Shown piece after piece: positions 30,801-41,904 of a stretch of 64,000 bases of DNA. Within the stretch, counting starts at the first letter, position 1. The number at the start of each line of letters is the position of its first letter. The stretch spans positions 248,001-312,000 of the forward strand of contig UYJD01000019.1 in the NCBI GenBank assembly GCA_900618795.1, read 5' to 3'. The notes beneath the pieces were generated by a model. The model was not told where the DNA came from. It saw only the letters and a list, made by a program, of their open reading frames with translations, and searched no databases. Origin of the DNA: Cyanodermella asteris (Eukaryota > Ascomycota > Lecanoromycetes > Ostropales > Stictidaceae). Position numbers and translations under genes: made by a program.

Positions 30801-33800
30801 AGCTGCGGGGCTGCAAGAAAAGGAGCGTGTCAACGACAAATACCTTCTTCGACGGTACTGCGCCGATACCAGAGCACGTTACTCGTGGTGCCATGATCGC
30901 TAGCATTGACCTTCGATAGCAGAGGATGTTTTTGGTGGGGGTCCAAGATACTTCGAGGCGATAAACGGCGACTCGGTAGCAGGAGAGACACCACTTCCAA
31001 GCGCAAGCCAAGCGATACGCTGGATTGGAGCAACATGCCGCCAGTGCGACCTTCCAGGTATCCTGTAGCAGCGGATTGCGCATGGTGGCAGCGTGGTTCG
31101 ACGAAACACCTCGTGGTCAGGGGCGAGCGGTCTGTGCTAGCCCGGCTGTCAGTCGGCCAGGTGCGTTCGTAGGTACTTTGGCGACAATGTAAACTACTTG
31201 CCGTGACATGCGACTACCTACGTTCCTGAGAACGTGGACATCGAAAGACGGTCGTAATGGGTACAAAGCAGAGTACTTCAGAGCTATCATCTGGACGTGC
31301 AACCCCCAAAACGACGAAATGAACCACTGGGTGCTCTTGTCAATGCTCACTCCTATTCACGGCCCGGGCCTTTTTTTCACATCCGCACGCCAGCGTTTTT
31401 CCCTTTCCTTCCCGACGCTCAGACGCCGACGAAGGAATTCTTTACGACCGTGCCCCATTATTATTGCTTCGACCAGCGACATGTCACGCAGATTCGAAAC
31501 CGTTCGACGAGTCGACGCTCTCGAGACGACCCCGGTAGCTTTCGTGGCATGGCTGGGACGCCGCCGTGTCGTCGAAGCCGCACGAAGGTTTAGCGCTGAC
31601 CCAGCTGCCTCCACAGTGGTGCGGTGAATGGAGAAATAGACCAGGGAGCAAAGCGCTTCGAGATGTGGCGGCGCAACTCTGGCGGCTACGAGAAGAAAAG
31701 AATGGAAAAATTTCAATCACATCTCCGGCGCTGCTGATGAGACGTGGACTCGCGAAGAGCATATCATTGCTGCATGAACCCCTTACGTACGTACAGTCGC
31801 TCTCAGGAGACTTTACACATTTTTCTAGGTTCGGAGTCGAGTGGTCGGTCTATGGCTGAGCTGCAGGTGGAATATTAGAGTGTGAATATTCGGCTCCACC
31901 ACACGCTCATCATCCTTACGTGGCTCATCACTGCACGAGCATGTCCGACTCGGATCAATACTGTCAGCGACGGTGATCACCAGTCGTATGACAGCAAATG
32001 CTGACGCCTGCGGGTCGCCCCTTGCCTGACATGCTCTTCCAGAGCTGCCACAACAGGAAGTCATCTGTCAAGCGTCAACCTCCCACACCGCAACCTCGCT
32101 GACAAGAGCAGCCAGTCTGGCTCCGGCGATGACGAAGATCCAACCACGAAAAACGCAACATCGCAGTCAGACTATTCGTTCACTAATAATCAATACATTT
32201 TGCAACGAACCCCGACCGCCCTTTCTCGAAGCCGAAGCATCTGCCGGCAACGAACGTACGCTGTGGTTTGGACGGCCCAGCCCTTTTCTTTTCACCGTTA
32301 GCCGCATGCAGCCCCGGGCACGCAGGATCCCTTCAGCCTTGCACAAGCTGGCGCTAGGGCGAAGTCATTTCTTCCCTGCCCGCATCGCCTGTCGGTCACT
32401 TGATTGAGCGCGCCATACTGCTTTGAGTCAGGCCGAGGAGCCTTCGATGATGCAGGCTGCGCGAGCTGCGTTGGCAGGGCTGAGCTGTAAAACACACCAT
32501 GCTGTGGCTGCTTTGTGTTTCCGAAATGCGAATACGTATGTTCTGGACAGACGTGCGTGTGCGGCTTGAAAGCGATGATCATCCTGGTGAGTAGGTCGGA
32601 TGCACTCGAACGAGAGTGTGCTTTTCTGTCTGACGGGTTTGAAAGAATTCAGTCAACAGAAATCATGTCTACCTGAAGGTGAGCTGACCAAGGTCGTTAC
32701 GCACGTACTTTCCTACCTTCTTTGAATGCTTCTTTTGTGGCTACGCGAGTCAAAATAATAAAGCTATGGCTTTAGCTGCTTGTACCGGTAGTTTTCTAGG
32801 TACTTCTGGCTGTTAACGGACCTGCTGAAGTAGATAGGTCGGTGATTGATTGTTTCCGTCAAGACTTCTATCAGTCCACCTTGGCATGTGCATCTTTCGG
32901 CTATGCTTTTGACTGAATTCACCTCCGATTGTCGCATCTGCTCGACGAATCAACATCAAAAGTCCTCAGAAACCGGTCCATCTCCTACATAATTAGCAAG
33001 ACCACTCCCAGTATCCCAAAGCTGCCACCCAACAACCTGCCACCCACCCTCCATCTCACTCATAAACATTTCCCCATAATACCACCCCCCTCGGATGCGC
33101 CACACATACTAAACATGGCCAACAGCTAGCCGTTGAGCGGACTACAGGCGAAACATGACATCATTGGCAGACTCGGGAAACTTCGATGTGCATGCACATA
33201 AGAGTGGCGGAGCCTGGGTATATCAGGGCGCAAGTGTTTCAAAGACAATCTGAAGCACCGTGCGGTCTGGACAGCGAACACTAGTCATAATTCGTGCGAT
33301 GTACGGTCCGTGTCGTGGCAGATTTCTCAGTCCCGCAGTCCTCAACAACGATGCTGTTCTTCAACGCGAGAGGCGAGAACCCGTCACCAGAGCCCTTCTA
33401 TCTGTATGGCCAAGTACCGAATTAAATGATCTGCTGGATATCAGAGTAAACAGTTCACCAAGGGTTCCGTCAAGTACCCAGCTGAATATCTGGTCAAGTA
33501 CTTTGCTAAGTACCCAACTAAGGGCCCAGGTCAGTTGTCGGATGGTAAAGTAGGCCAGCAAAAGCCTTTCTCTACTCGCCTTGCGTCGTGGCATTCGCGA
33601 GGACCGATGGGTCGATAGGAGAAGGCATTTGTGGAAAAACGGCGAACGAGCTCAACAGTGTTTGATACTACAAAGCCTTGAAAGACTCACTCACTCGATA
33701 CTGGTCTCGCCACTGTCGTCATCTGACTGAACGGTCGAAGTTTAGAGAAAGCTCGTGCATAGAACCTCCTCGCATTTTGGAGACTACAGCGTCGAACTTC

Positions 33801-34637
33801 TGAATGTCACACGCGATAGATGAAAGCTGCACCACCGCCGGTGATGACGAAGCGCAATCAAACCGAAGCAGATGATGTCAATGTGCGAAAGTAAAGATCG
33901 GACGTATCGACGATGAGAGCAGTCAGCGTTACGACGACGAGAACTGGACGGCATGGCTCGATGGGTGTCGCGTTGCTGCAAGTATCGAGTGACAAAAATC
34001 GTGTCAGCAGATCAAAGCCGAAACAGCGTGTCGAGCCTCCGATTTCGCCAGGATGATCCTTGCCGGACACGTCAATCATCAGCCTGGAGCACCTGAGAAA
34101 GTCGAACTTGATAGGTGCGGTGTCATGAATTTTGTTCCTCGCTGCACACGCCGCCGTAGAGCCGGGTGGAATCGCAAAATGTCGCCGTGTCAGCAGGCCA
34201 GAAGCACCGCCCTCGCCACCCGGCCTGTCCCGACGTGCTCGACGGTCTTTGACTCACCGACTCGCCTGGAATTCCTGCTCCCCAGCGAGCTGGTCCGGTC
34301 GCTGCCCGCTGAGCTGGCGAGCTCGCCAATTGAACGTCGCTGTTTCCCCGCCGGACGGCTCCCCGGCAGCAAACGGAATCGGTCAACCTGAGACTCATTC
34401 ACCCTTCTACCGCGAGCACTTTTTGCCCAGCCGCTTGCGTACCGCTGTACGAAGGACTGCGACCCGCTGGTATCATGTCGGGTCTATATTTGCGACTTCG
34501 TATTTAAATGCTACTGCTGTCTTGAACCCTCTCCTTTGTGTCTCTCCGCCATCACAACATCACACATTGAAGCTTATACCCAATCATCACTCATCGTTGC
34601 TGGCCACTTGTCTCTGGAGTGATCTGCCTCCTTGCTT
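27836..34637. other. Long gene-poor interval between rasB and alternative oxidase
   Basis: About 6.8 kb with no gene I can support. Frames of up to ~145 codons exist on both strands but overlap, lack family motifs and mirror base-composition skew. The first ~900 bp upstream of rasB are pyrimidine-rich on its coding strand, as in long fungal leaders or promoters. Segment 32990-33110 is strongly A+C-rich on the plus strand. A degenerate 12-bp minisatellite lies at 33411-33554. The last ~150 bp before 34638 are C/T/A-rich, consistent with the AOX leader. Unannotated non-coding RNAs or highly intron-split genes could be hidden here. Confidence 0.35.
33411..33554. repeat. Degenerate 12-bp minisatellite (about 12 units)
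   Basis: Cutting the sequence into 12-mers from 33411 gives units such as CAAGTACCGAAT, CAAGTACCCAGC, CAAGTACTTTGC, TAAGTACCCAAC and TAAGGGCCCAGG. Position 1 is C or T in every unit and position 3 is A in ten of twelve. AAGTAC recurs at 33412, 33472, 33496 and 33508, with spacings of 60, 24 and 12, all multiples of 12. On the minus strand one frame is open throughout and reads as a 4-residue repeat with Leu or Phe at every fourth position (WVLSKVLDQIFSWVLDG). Confidence 0.7.
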
Positions 34638-36076
34638 ATGTCAACATCAGCCTCGATCATCAAGACTACATTCATGATCAGTCCCCTATATCACCCCGCG
34701 ACGGCCTCTGGCAGAGTTGCCGGCAGGCTCGTCGGCAGCACCTCGAAGATATGTACCTCGGGCCTCAGGCTCGGGGTAGCTCCCTCGGTCAGCGCCATCA
34801 GGCAAAATGATCGAAAACAATTCTCCACCACCGCTCCTCAGAATCTCAAAATCAAGGAGTTCTTTCCCCCGACCAAGAATGAGAAGATTCTCAAGTCGCC
34901 TCCGGCTTGGTCGCACCCTGTGTACGCCACCTGAAATTTGCCCAGCATGAATCTACCGGGATCAGCAAGAGGTCTGTCTCACAAAGTCTGAGTTGATGCC
35001 TTGACAACGAGGAAGTTGGGTTCCTAGTATCTGATATATCTATGACAGCCCCCGAGACTAGATATGGGCAGATATTGGAGGGCCCCTCCCCTTTTCAAGT
35101 CCGTCACTCTCCCATCAACTCAGTTTCATTCCTGACAATGATCCTGGGAACTCAAACCGAAAACCCCCAAAAAAACGAACAACTCACTGACATACCTCCC
35201 AGCTACACCGAAGAACAAATGCGAAGCATCGACGTCCAACACCGCGAAGCGCAAACCTTCTCCGACAAACTCGCCCTGCGCCTCATGCGCATCGCACGCT
35301 GGGGCCTCGACACCGCAACCTTCTACGCCAAAGAAACCCCCCTCCCGACCAGCAGCGACTCGGCCCGCCACTCGAGCTCCTCCGCCGCCCTCGCCAAGCC
35401 CGAGCCCACGCCCTGGCTGCGCATGGACGAACGCAAGTGGCTCATCCGGATCGTCTTCCTCGAATCCATCGCCGGCGTCCCGGGCATGGTCGGCGGGATG
35501 CTGCGCCACCTGCACTCGCTCCGGCGCATGAAGCGCGACAACGGCTGGATCGAGACGCTGCTCGAGGAGGCGTACAACGAGCGCATGCACCTGCTGACGT
35601 TCATGAAGATGGCCAAGCCGGGCCCCTTCATGCGCCTCATGATCCTGCTCGCGCAGGGCGTCTTCTTCAACGGCTTCACGCTCGCGTACCTGGCGGCGCC
35701 GCGCGCCTGCCACCGCTTCGTCGGCTACCTCGAGGAAGAGGCCGTGTACACGTACAGCCGCATCATCCGCGAGGTCGAGGCCGGCCAGCTGCCAAAGTGG
35801 AATGACCCGGCCTTCGAGATCCCGGACATTGCGGTCGATTACTGGAAGATCCCGGACGGAAAGCGCACGATGAGGAATCTGCTGTATTACGTGAGGGCGG
35901 ACGAGGCGAAGCATCGCGAGGTGAACCACACGCTGGGCAATCTGGACCAGAATGCGGACCCGAACCCGTACACGAGCGAGTACACGATGAAGGAGGTGGC
36001 GAAGGATAAGCCGTTGCCGAGCAAGGGGTTGGAGAATCATCATCCGAAGGGATGGGAGAGGGACGAAGTGTTGTGA
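34638..36076 (+). CDS. aox1: Mitochondrial alternative oxidase (AOX)
   Basis: Two exons, 34638-34921 and 35203-36076, give 385 aa. Exon 1 encodes a mitochondrial presequence rich in Arg/Ser ([29 protein letters not shown]) up to WSHPV. The 281-nt intron (GTACGC, CTGAC branch, CCCAG) joins it to YTEEQM, the family's usual HPVYTEEQM. The di-iron ligands are all present: Glu182 in [11 protein letters not shown], Glu221 and His224 in [10 protein letters not shown], Glu272 in [10 protein letters not shown], and Glu329 and His332 in [12 protein letters not shown]. The enzyme oxidises ubiquinol and reduces oxygen to water at the inner membrane without pumping protons. A Ser/Ala/Pro-rich stretch (about residues 140-168) replaces the short linker before the first helix and makes the protein slightly long. 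The presence of AOX implies cyanide-insensitive respiration. Its promoter lies in the gene-poor interval. Confidence 0.95.
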
Positions 36077-37045
36077 GGACACGGATCCATTGGAAAAGGC
36101 ACGGATGGTGAGCCAGGTTTTCTTGCGTTGGTGGTCAGAATCAGCAAACTTTGCTCCCAATGTTGTTGAGTTGGTTGAGCCTGAAGTTCTGCAATTGGGA
36201 ACGGCGTTGTGGTCGGGATGATACTTCTCTACGGCGAAATCAGTTTTTTTCAACATGTACACTACATATTACAATGCAATGTCGTTGCTTCCTCATGCCT
36301 TTTCAAAAGAGCCGCCCGGTGCTTCTGCCAGGATTGAGACCTCCTACAGTCTGTCTCATGAGATCACATCAAGACGAGTGTGGTACATGCAAGCACGCCG
36401 ATACGCTGTTGTTGTACTACAGAGCACTGAATCCTTACAAGGTTTCATGAAGATTGTTCAGTCAATTTTGATTCAGTTTGCGATGATCGCTTCAAGTCTA
36501 TTGAGATCAGTCCATGATCATGTCCTTATTTTGCCACCTGCAGTAGCCAATGCTCCATGGAAAGGATAAATGCTAATTATCGTAGCGTCCATCAATTTCT
36601 CACGAGGCATACCGCTGCATAGACTCCATCACCTACCCTCGTCTTCATCACGCCGCGATCCGACACGTGGCTTCGCCTGTCCACGAATCTGCTCAGACAT
36701 CTGTATGTACAAAATGCAGTGTGAGCTCCTCGCTGAAATCACGTAGCCTCCTACCCGACAACCAACGTGGGCACGACAAAACCAAAAAAGAAAACAAAGC
36801 AAAGGGCGATGATATCAGGCCAGCTGGCCGCCTTTACGCACGATTCAGCCGCCGAACGAATGTGTGATGTGATGTGATGGCCAGCACGCACATCTTGAAG
36901 ATATTTCTCCCGAAAACTCCAAAGAAATCCCTAGAAATGGCAACTTTTCCCGCTTTCGTCCCTTCGTCATTTCATCCCGTCGTGGTGCATCGCTCCCTGC
37001 GCGTTCATTTGTTGATTCCGAGCTCCGTGGAGACATTGTGTGTGT
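36077..37045. other. Convergent intergenic region
   Basis: About 970 bp between the convergent AOX and zinc-binding-protein genes. No convincing gene, repeat or RNA was seen. Confidence 0.3.
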
Positions 37046-38695
37046 TCATACCCGCAGCTCCAGCTGAAATGGCTTGTAGACGCCACCTTCTCCGCGGCAT
37101 TTAGGGCATGGCTGCTGAGCCCTGCCACCAATCGCCCTGACGCCACGAGCATCTAGACTGGGGTGTGATCCGCTCAGCGTGTAGACGCAGTCCACACAGA
37201 ATCCACCAATGCACTCGACACACGCAAAACTGTCTTTGAGAGGATTGACCCGACGGCAGTTTGCGCAATAGATCTCGAACAGAGAACGTGATTGGAATTG
37301 TGGTGATGAATCTGAAGGATAGCTTGAAGCAGTCGAGGGCATCTGAAACGAGGACTGACTATGACTGTGCGCATGTGAAGGATAAGAATTTGCAGATGAT
37401 TCAATGGAGGGAAATGGAACGTTTGACGACGATGAAGGCGGGTGGTGGTCGAGACCTCCAGGAGGGGTAAGTGCTCTGCCAAGCGGTGAGGCTTTGTAAA
37501 CGTCCGCGCGATGGACGGAAGAGAGACCGTGAGGAGGAGGGACAGACGAGCGCTGATTTGGGGAGCCAGGAATCTATCCAAGTTAGTGTCACACGTTGCT
37601 AATAGTGATGACGAAACATACAGGCGTCAAATCTCTGTCCGACTCGTCTCCACGAATTGAAGTAGCTGCCTCAATGAGATCCTCCCATCGCTTTGTCTTG
37701 GCAATGAATGCATCAGAACCGGGCGGTTCGACCGAGTACGCTTTCCTCCCTTCCAGACTCATACGTCGCGCGTATCCTTTCGAGGGTTTGCGTTGATGTT
37801 TGGTCACGCGTGCCTGTTCTCCTATTGATCGGTTCCGAGGGCGGGTACCGTCCTGGATAGGTGGAAGCGTAGTCGAACGGCCAGGCGGGGAATGATCGAG
37901 CATGGACGGGAGCAGACCACGAGGCTGAGATGTGGGAAACCCTCGCTGGTCCTGAATTGGGGGTAACTCATACGAACTGTGTGGCCGCGCTTTTTCATAT
38001 TCACCTGCATAGCTGTGGGATTTGTCCATGGCATGTCCATTGCCCAAAGCGCCATGGCTGGCTCGATCTTGACTCCATTCGCTGCCAGCTCTTTGATTGT
38101 GCAATTGGGCCAAGGCAACAGCAGCTGTTGCGGCCATGGGATGTTGATCTTCCAGCGATCTTGCAGGCCCGGTCTGAGTATATTCCATGGCGTGCGGATC
38201 GTGTGTTGCACCATACGTGTGAGTTGTGATCGTAGGGATGCCATTGGGTGCAGCGAGGCTCTCTCCAGAGCTTGTGGTCGACTGTCCAGCAGGCAATTGA
38301 GGCGGTTTGGCCTGTGGTGGAGTCTCGATCATGAGCCTGAAGCTTTCTTCAGTAGCAGGTAGCTTCGGAATGTAGTGCTCGGGATGCGCTCGGCGTATGT
38401 GCTCCTGCATGGAGCGGAAACGTTTTTCCTACGTTCAAGTCAGTCACAATACCCTTCGCGCATACAGGTCTCGCTAGTCAAGGTTTCTTGTGGTATTGCA
38501 AGCTCCATTGGTCGAGTTTTCGTCCCAAAATTGGACGTCTTTGTCCCACCGACGTCACATTGACAATTGAGCACTCACCCCGAGGCATCTTTTCCTGCAA
38601 TTGGTGCCATCCTGATTTTTGAGCGGGCAGACGACCTGTTGAGACTCCTGGGAGACTGAGAAGGAGCCCTGGCCTTGGGGAATCCTTGGCGGCAT
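37046..38695 (-). CDS. Conserved fungal protein with N-terminal zinc-finger-like and C-terminal CxxC-pair motifs
   Basis: Three exons on the minus strand (38695-38579, 38428-37622, 37573-37046) give 483 aa. Introns of 150 and 48 nt have GTGAGT and GTATGT donors. Exon 1 plus the start of exon 2 encode a C2H2-like unit: CPLKNQDGTNCRKRCLG joined to EKRFRSMQEHIRRAHPEHY, with His ligands in the last part. A conserved KLPATEESFRLMI segment follows. The middle is Pro/Ser/His-rich with repeated LPPIQD-type motifs, a basic stretch (KHQRKPSKGYARRMSLEG) and KRWEDLIEAATS. The C-terminus has four CxxC pairs (YCANC, CVEC, CVDC, CPKC), suggesting a two-zinc fold related to RING or zinc-ribbon domains. I recall similar uncharacterised proteins across Pezizomycotina. 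The start at 38695 is chosen because it lies just upstream of the conserved part; the frame is open further upstream without an ATG. A nuclear regulator or ubiquitin-related role is possible but unproven. Confidence 0.75.
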
Positions 38696-41397
38696 CAGCG
38701 CTGATTGAGAGATGGAGCTCAGTGAGGGCGGGGGCTGAGAAGCTGGCGATGATTCACATGCATTGGCAGCGCGTGGCGGCTCATGCACGCACAAGGTGGA
38801 ATTGGAGCGTCGCAACACTATTGCCGTCTCTCTGCTGAAGCTCTAGTTGAAGCGCTGCAGTATGGCGGGGCAGCAGGGGTGGGTGCCAGACGTGAGGTGG
38901 TGGATTGAGTTCGGTGGAGCTAGGTGGTAAAGAAGGGAGCTCGCACGCCTAGAGTGGGGCGGCGAGCTGGCCGAGCTCAGCTATGGTAGCAGCGAAGTCG
39001 AGTCGTGGACGAGACCGACCAAAGGCAGCAGGGCTTGATGAGAGGGGCGAAACAAAGAGGTGAAGCTGTCGCGATGATGCAAATGGACAGATGGCGGGAG
39101 GAAAGGAGAGGTTAGGTCAGGTTGCAGGCATTTAGAACAAGGGCAGAGGTGCACAGCCAGGGCAGGGCAAGGCCGAGCAGGGCAGAGAATGGATGGATGA
39201 AGGGAGCGAGAGGAGGGCGAGCTGGGAGCTCTCCGGCCAGTATTGGAGCTGCAAAGCTACGCCGGCAGGTCACAGCTCCAGCTCTAGCTATGCTTACTGT
39301 CAGGCATTGGCAGCTCGGCCTCATGGCCACTTGGGCTGTCAGGCAGCATGTCGGTCAGGGTAAGACGAGACGAAAGAGACCAGGCGTATGTGCGCGTGCG
39401 TGTGGCCACAAGCTGGGAATCTTCGTATAGAGTGTCTCTGTGCTGTGTTTGGTCATTCCGCGCAGAGGGTCTGCTCTCCTGTCTTGCATTCCCCGGCCAG
39501 AACGGTGGCAGCAAGTGGCAGAGGGAGGCATGATCTGACAAATACCTTGGAGCCCAGCATTGCAGAGCTCAAAGCCACCTCTGAGAGCAGACAAAGAGCC
39601 TTGAGCAGTCAACATTCGACGACCGTCGACAGCCCACCATCGACAGCCTCGTGGTCTTATCGATAGCAGAGCTTTGTCCTCGTCAGTCTGCATGCGCCAG
39701 GGCCGTGATGGCGTGCATCCGCCATGCGCAGCGAGCGATTGCGACGACGAGCTTAGCAAGCCGTCAGCCAGCTGCATAAGGTTGTGTGTGTGCGTGTGTG
39801 CGTGTTGCGTGCGATCCTCCTCTTGCAAATAGCAGCTCATCCTCAGCTGTCACCCCCTCGTTCAATAATGCGCCCTTGCGCCTCGTCGACCATCAGAATG
39901 GAGCTGAGAAAAGCGGGGCTGGTCATTGGGTGGCATTGAGCTTGATCACGGGAGATATAGGCCAATCATGCTGGCGACCGCGTGATCGGATCCCGACCGA
40001 GGCAAAGTCCTCGCCAGGAACAGGAAGCAACATGCTGCCCGACCCAGACGTGACAGGGACAATTTGCTGCGAGGTCGAGACTGTCGGCTTTGAACATTGA
40101 GACACGCTGTTGGGACGGTCAAAGTGGCCGGCAATGCCCGTAGCGAAGATCGAGGTCGTTTTGGCGGTGGTGAGAAAGGAAGGCAAGGAGAATAGGCGGC
40201 AATTCTGACTTTTTAGCCCCTGCACGATTTCTTCATGCGCCGGTCGCGCCTGCCAAATTTCGTTGCCACCCTTCGACCTCCATGAACGGCTCCCGTCGTG
40301 TCTCCTCGCGCATTGCTGGAGACGCCATGTCGGAGCTCGAGGGAAAACACGCGAAAAGAAAAAGCAAGGAATACAAGCCGAGATGACAATGGCCACGAGA
40401 TTAAAACTGGGTCCGTCGTCGTAACATGCGCAATACGCAATTCCGCTCATTTGCCATATCGATAAGCCATATCCATCATACCACCAATGTCCGACTGCGT
40501 CTTCTCTGCATAGGTAGGTAGGTCAGGACGCGCTTCTAGCCACTGCGCTTGTATATTAGCAAGCGGCGCACAGCGTGCTAGGTTTTCAGAGGCCTTGTCT
40601 CGCGAAACACCGTGCTGGAGGTATCTTTTGGTGTTTTTGGCATCGTTACCCTGACTGTCTCTACGTGCCTCAATAGTCATGCATCTACAGGAATATATCG
40701 ATGAAATTGTTCAATGTTATTTGAGTACTGATGCAGCGGCAATCTTGCCGCCCTGTCTTCTCCGATGGCCGTTGACTGTGACACTTAATTGTAATCCACA
40801 CGCAGACTGGGCTGCAAATGTTGGACTAGAGTCAATGCCGCAAGTGGCATTTCATCAGCTGGGAAGCTTACTGTCGGTCATGGTCACCAGTGATTTTGTA
40901 GGCAGGCACAAGATTCGAGTGCAACTACCGCGTACAAGGCTGTGACATTTAATACGCAGCAAGCAATGGCTAGGAGGTTGCATAGTGTAGGCAGACAAAA
41001 CGACACAATTCGCTCCATATAATACGCTATCATTGTGCATGACCCAGAGAAGGAACTCAAGTCTATCTTAACACAAGAAACTGTGCCCGAAATTGCATAT
41101 GCACGCAAAGAATCATTACAGCAAACTCGTCATACTTCTTATACGGGTATCTGATACATCAATTATAGCTAATTTGAGGATCGCGTCGATCGAAGCAAGG
41201 TCAGGAAAGACTTGATCATCGTAGCAGAAGATCAAGCTGTTGCCCAAACCAGTGAATCCAAATAATGGCGCGACAGCCAGTCCAACTCCTAAAACTCCCT
41301 GTCATCTCTGACCTCTCCATCGCCAGAATGTCGTAGGTTTTGGGAGAATGAAAATGCCGTATGAGGGAAAAGATTGTAATTTGATTCGTCTCATCGA
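38696..41397. other. Gene-poor interval with long purine-rich leader and a (GT)n tract
   Basis: About 2.7 kb. The first ~500 bp are G-rich on the plus strand, that is C/T-rich in the leader of the zinc-protein gene. An imperfect (GT)n tract lies at about 39784-39814. The frames on both strands are unconvincing. The part from about 40900 to 41390 is AT-richer. Confidence 0.3.
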
Positions 41398-41904
41398 TTA
41401 GTAGCAGAAGATATACAAGAAGCACCCGTGCTGCTTGTCATTGTTGTGACCATGGTCATTGGGGTCATGATCGGGCACGCGAAACGAGATGCTGCTGCTG
41501 ACCTGCGTGCCGCCGGTCGAGTTACCGGTCGAGTTGCTGTCAGGACCCGTGCTCACGATGACGGACGTCGAGGTGGGATCGATACTGACGGTCGTAGAGG
41601 TCGGATGGTACTTTCCGTCGTCGAATTTGTCCGAGTTGTCGTACTTTGTCGCATTATACATTCCGTCGTCAGGCTTGGCGTTCATTTGTTTTGGGGTCCA
41701 CTGGCCGTTATTGATGGTGGGAGTCGGCGACGCGGCTGTAGAGGTGGTCGATGTGGTTGTTGGGACGACATCAGGTTCACCTGTCTGGCCTTTGTTGTGG
41801 TCACCACCGAGGGTCACGATGCCTCTCTCTTGAACCATAGGCATCGCAACAGACACGGCTGCCAAGCCGATCATGGCGGAAGAAATGAAAGATTGGACGC
41901 GCAT
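41398..41904 (-). CDS. Small secreted Thr/Ser-rich protein (effector-like candidate)
   Basis: A single exon of 168 aa. A clear signal peptide is present (MRVQSFISSAMIGLAAVSVA, cleavage near AMPMVQERG). The mature part begins with an IVTLGGDHNKGQTGEPDVV segment, then a TTTSTTSTAASPTPT linker that is probably O-glycosylated, a Lys/Asp/Tyr-rich stretch with several NxT/S sites, and a His/Asp/Asn-rich end (PDHDPNDHGHNNDKQHG) closing with CFLYIFCY. Only two Cys occur, both in the last eight residues, so it is not a disulfide-knot effector. No GPI signal is evident. No family is recognised. Small size, secretion and lack of domains make it an effector-like or surface-associated candidate only. Confidence 0.65.
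   Translation of the reverse strand: MRVQSFISSAMIGLAAVSVAMPMVQERGIVTLGGDHNKGQTGEPDVVPTTTSTTSTAASPTPTINNGQWTPKQMNAKPDDGMYNATKYDNSDKFDDGKYHPTSTTVSIDPTSTSVIVSTGPDSNSTGNSTGGTQVSSSISFRVPDHDPNDHGHNNDKQHGCFLYIFCY

Noticed and set aside
34316-34327. 12-bp perfect palindrome GGCGAGCTCGCC
   Set aside because: It is short and GC-rich; such palindromes are expected by chance in a 64-kb window and nothing else marks a regulatory site.
35126-36262. 378-codon minus-strand open frame
   Set aside because: It is antisense to the AOX exon, caused by strong C/G-ending codon use; its His/Arg/Val-rich translation has no motif.
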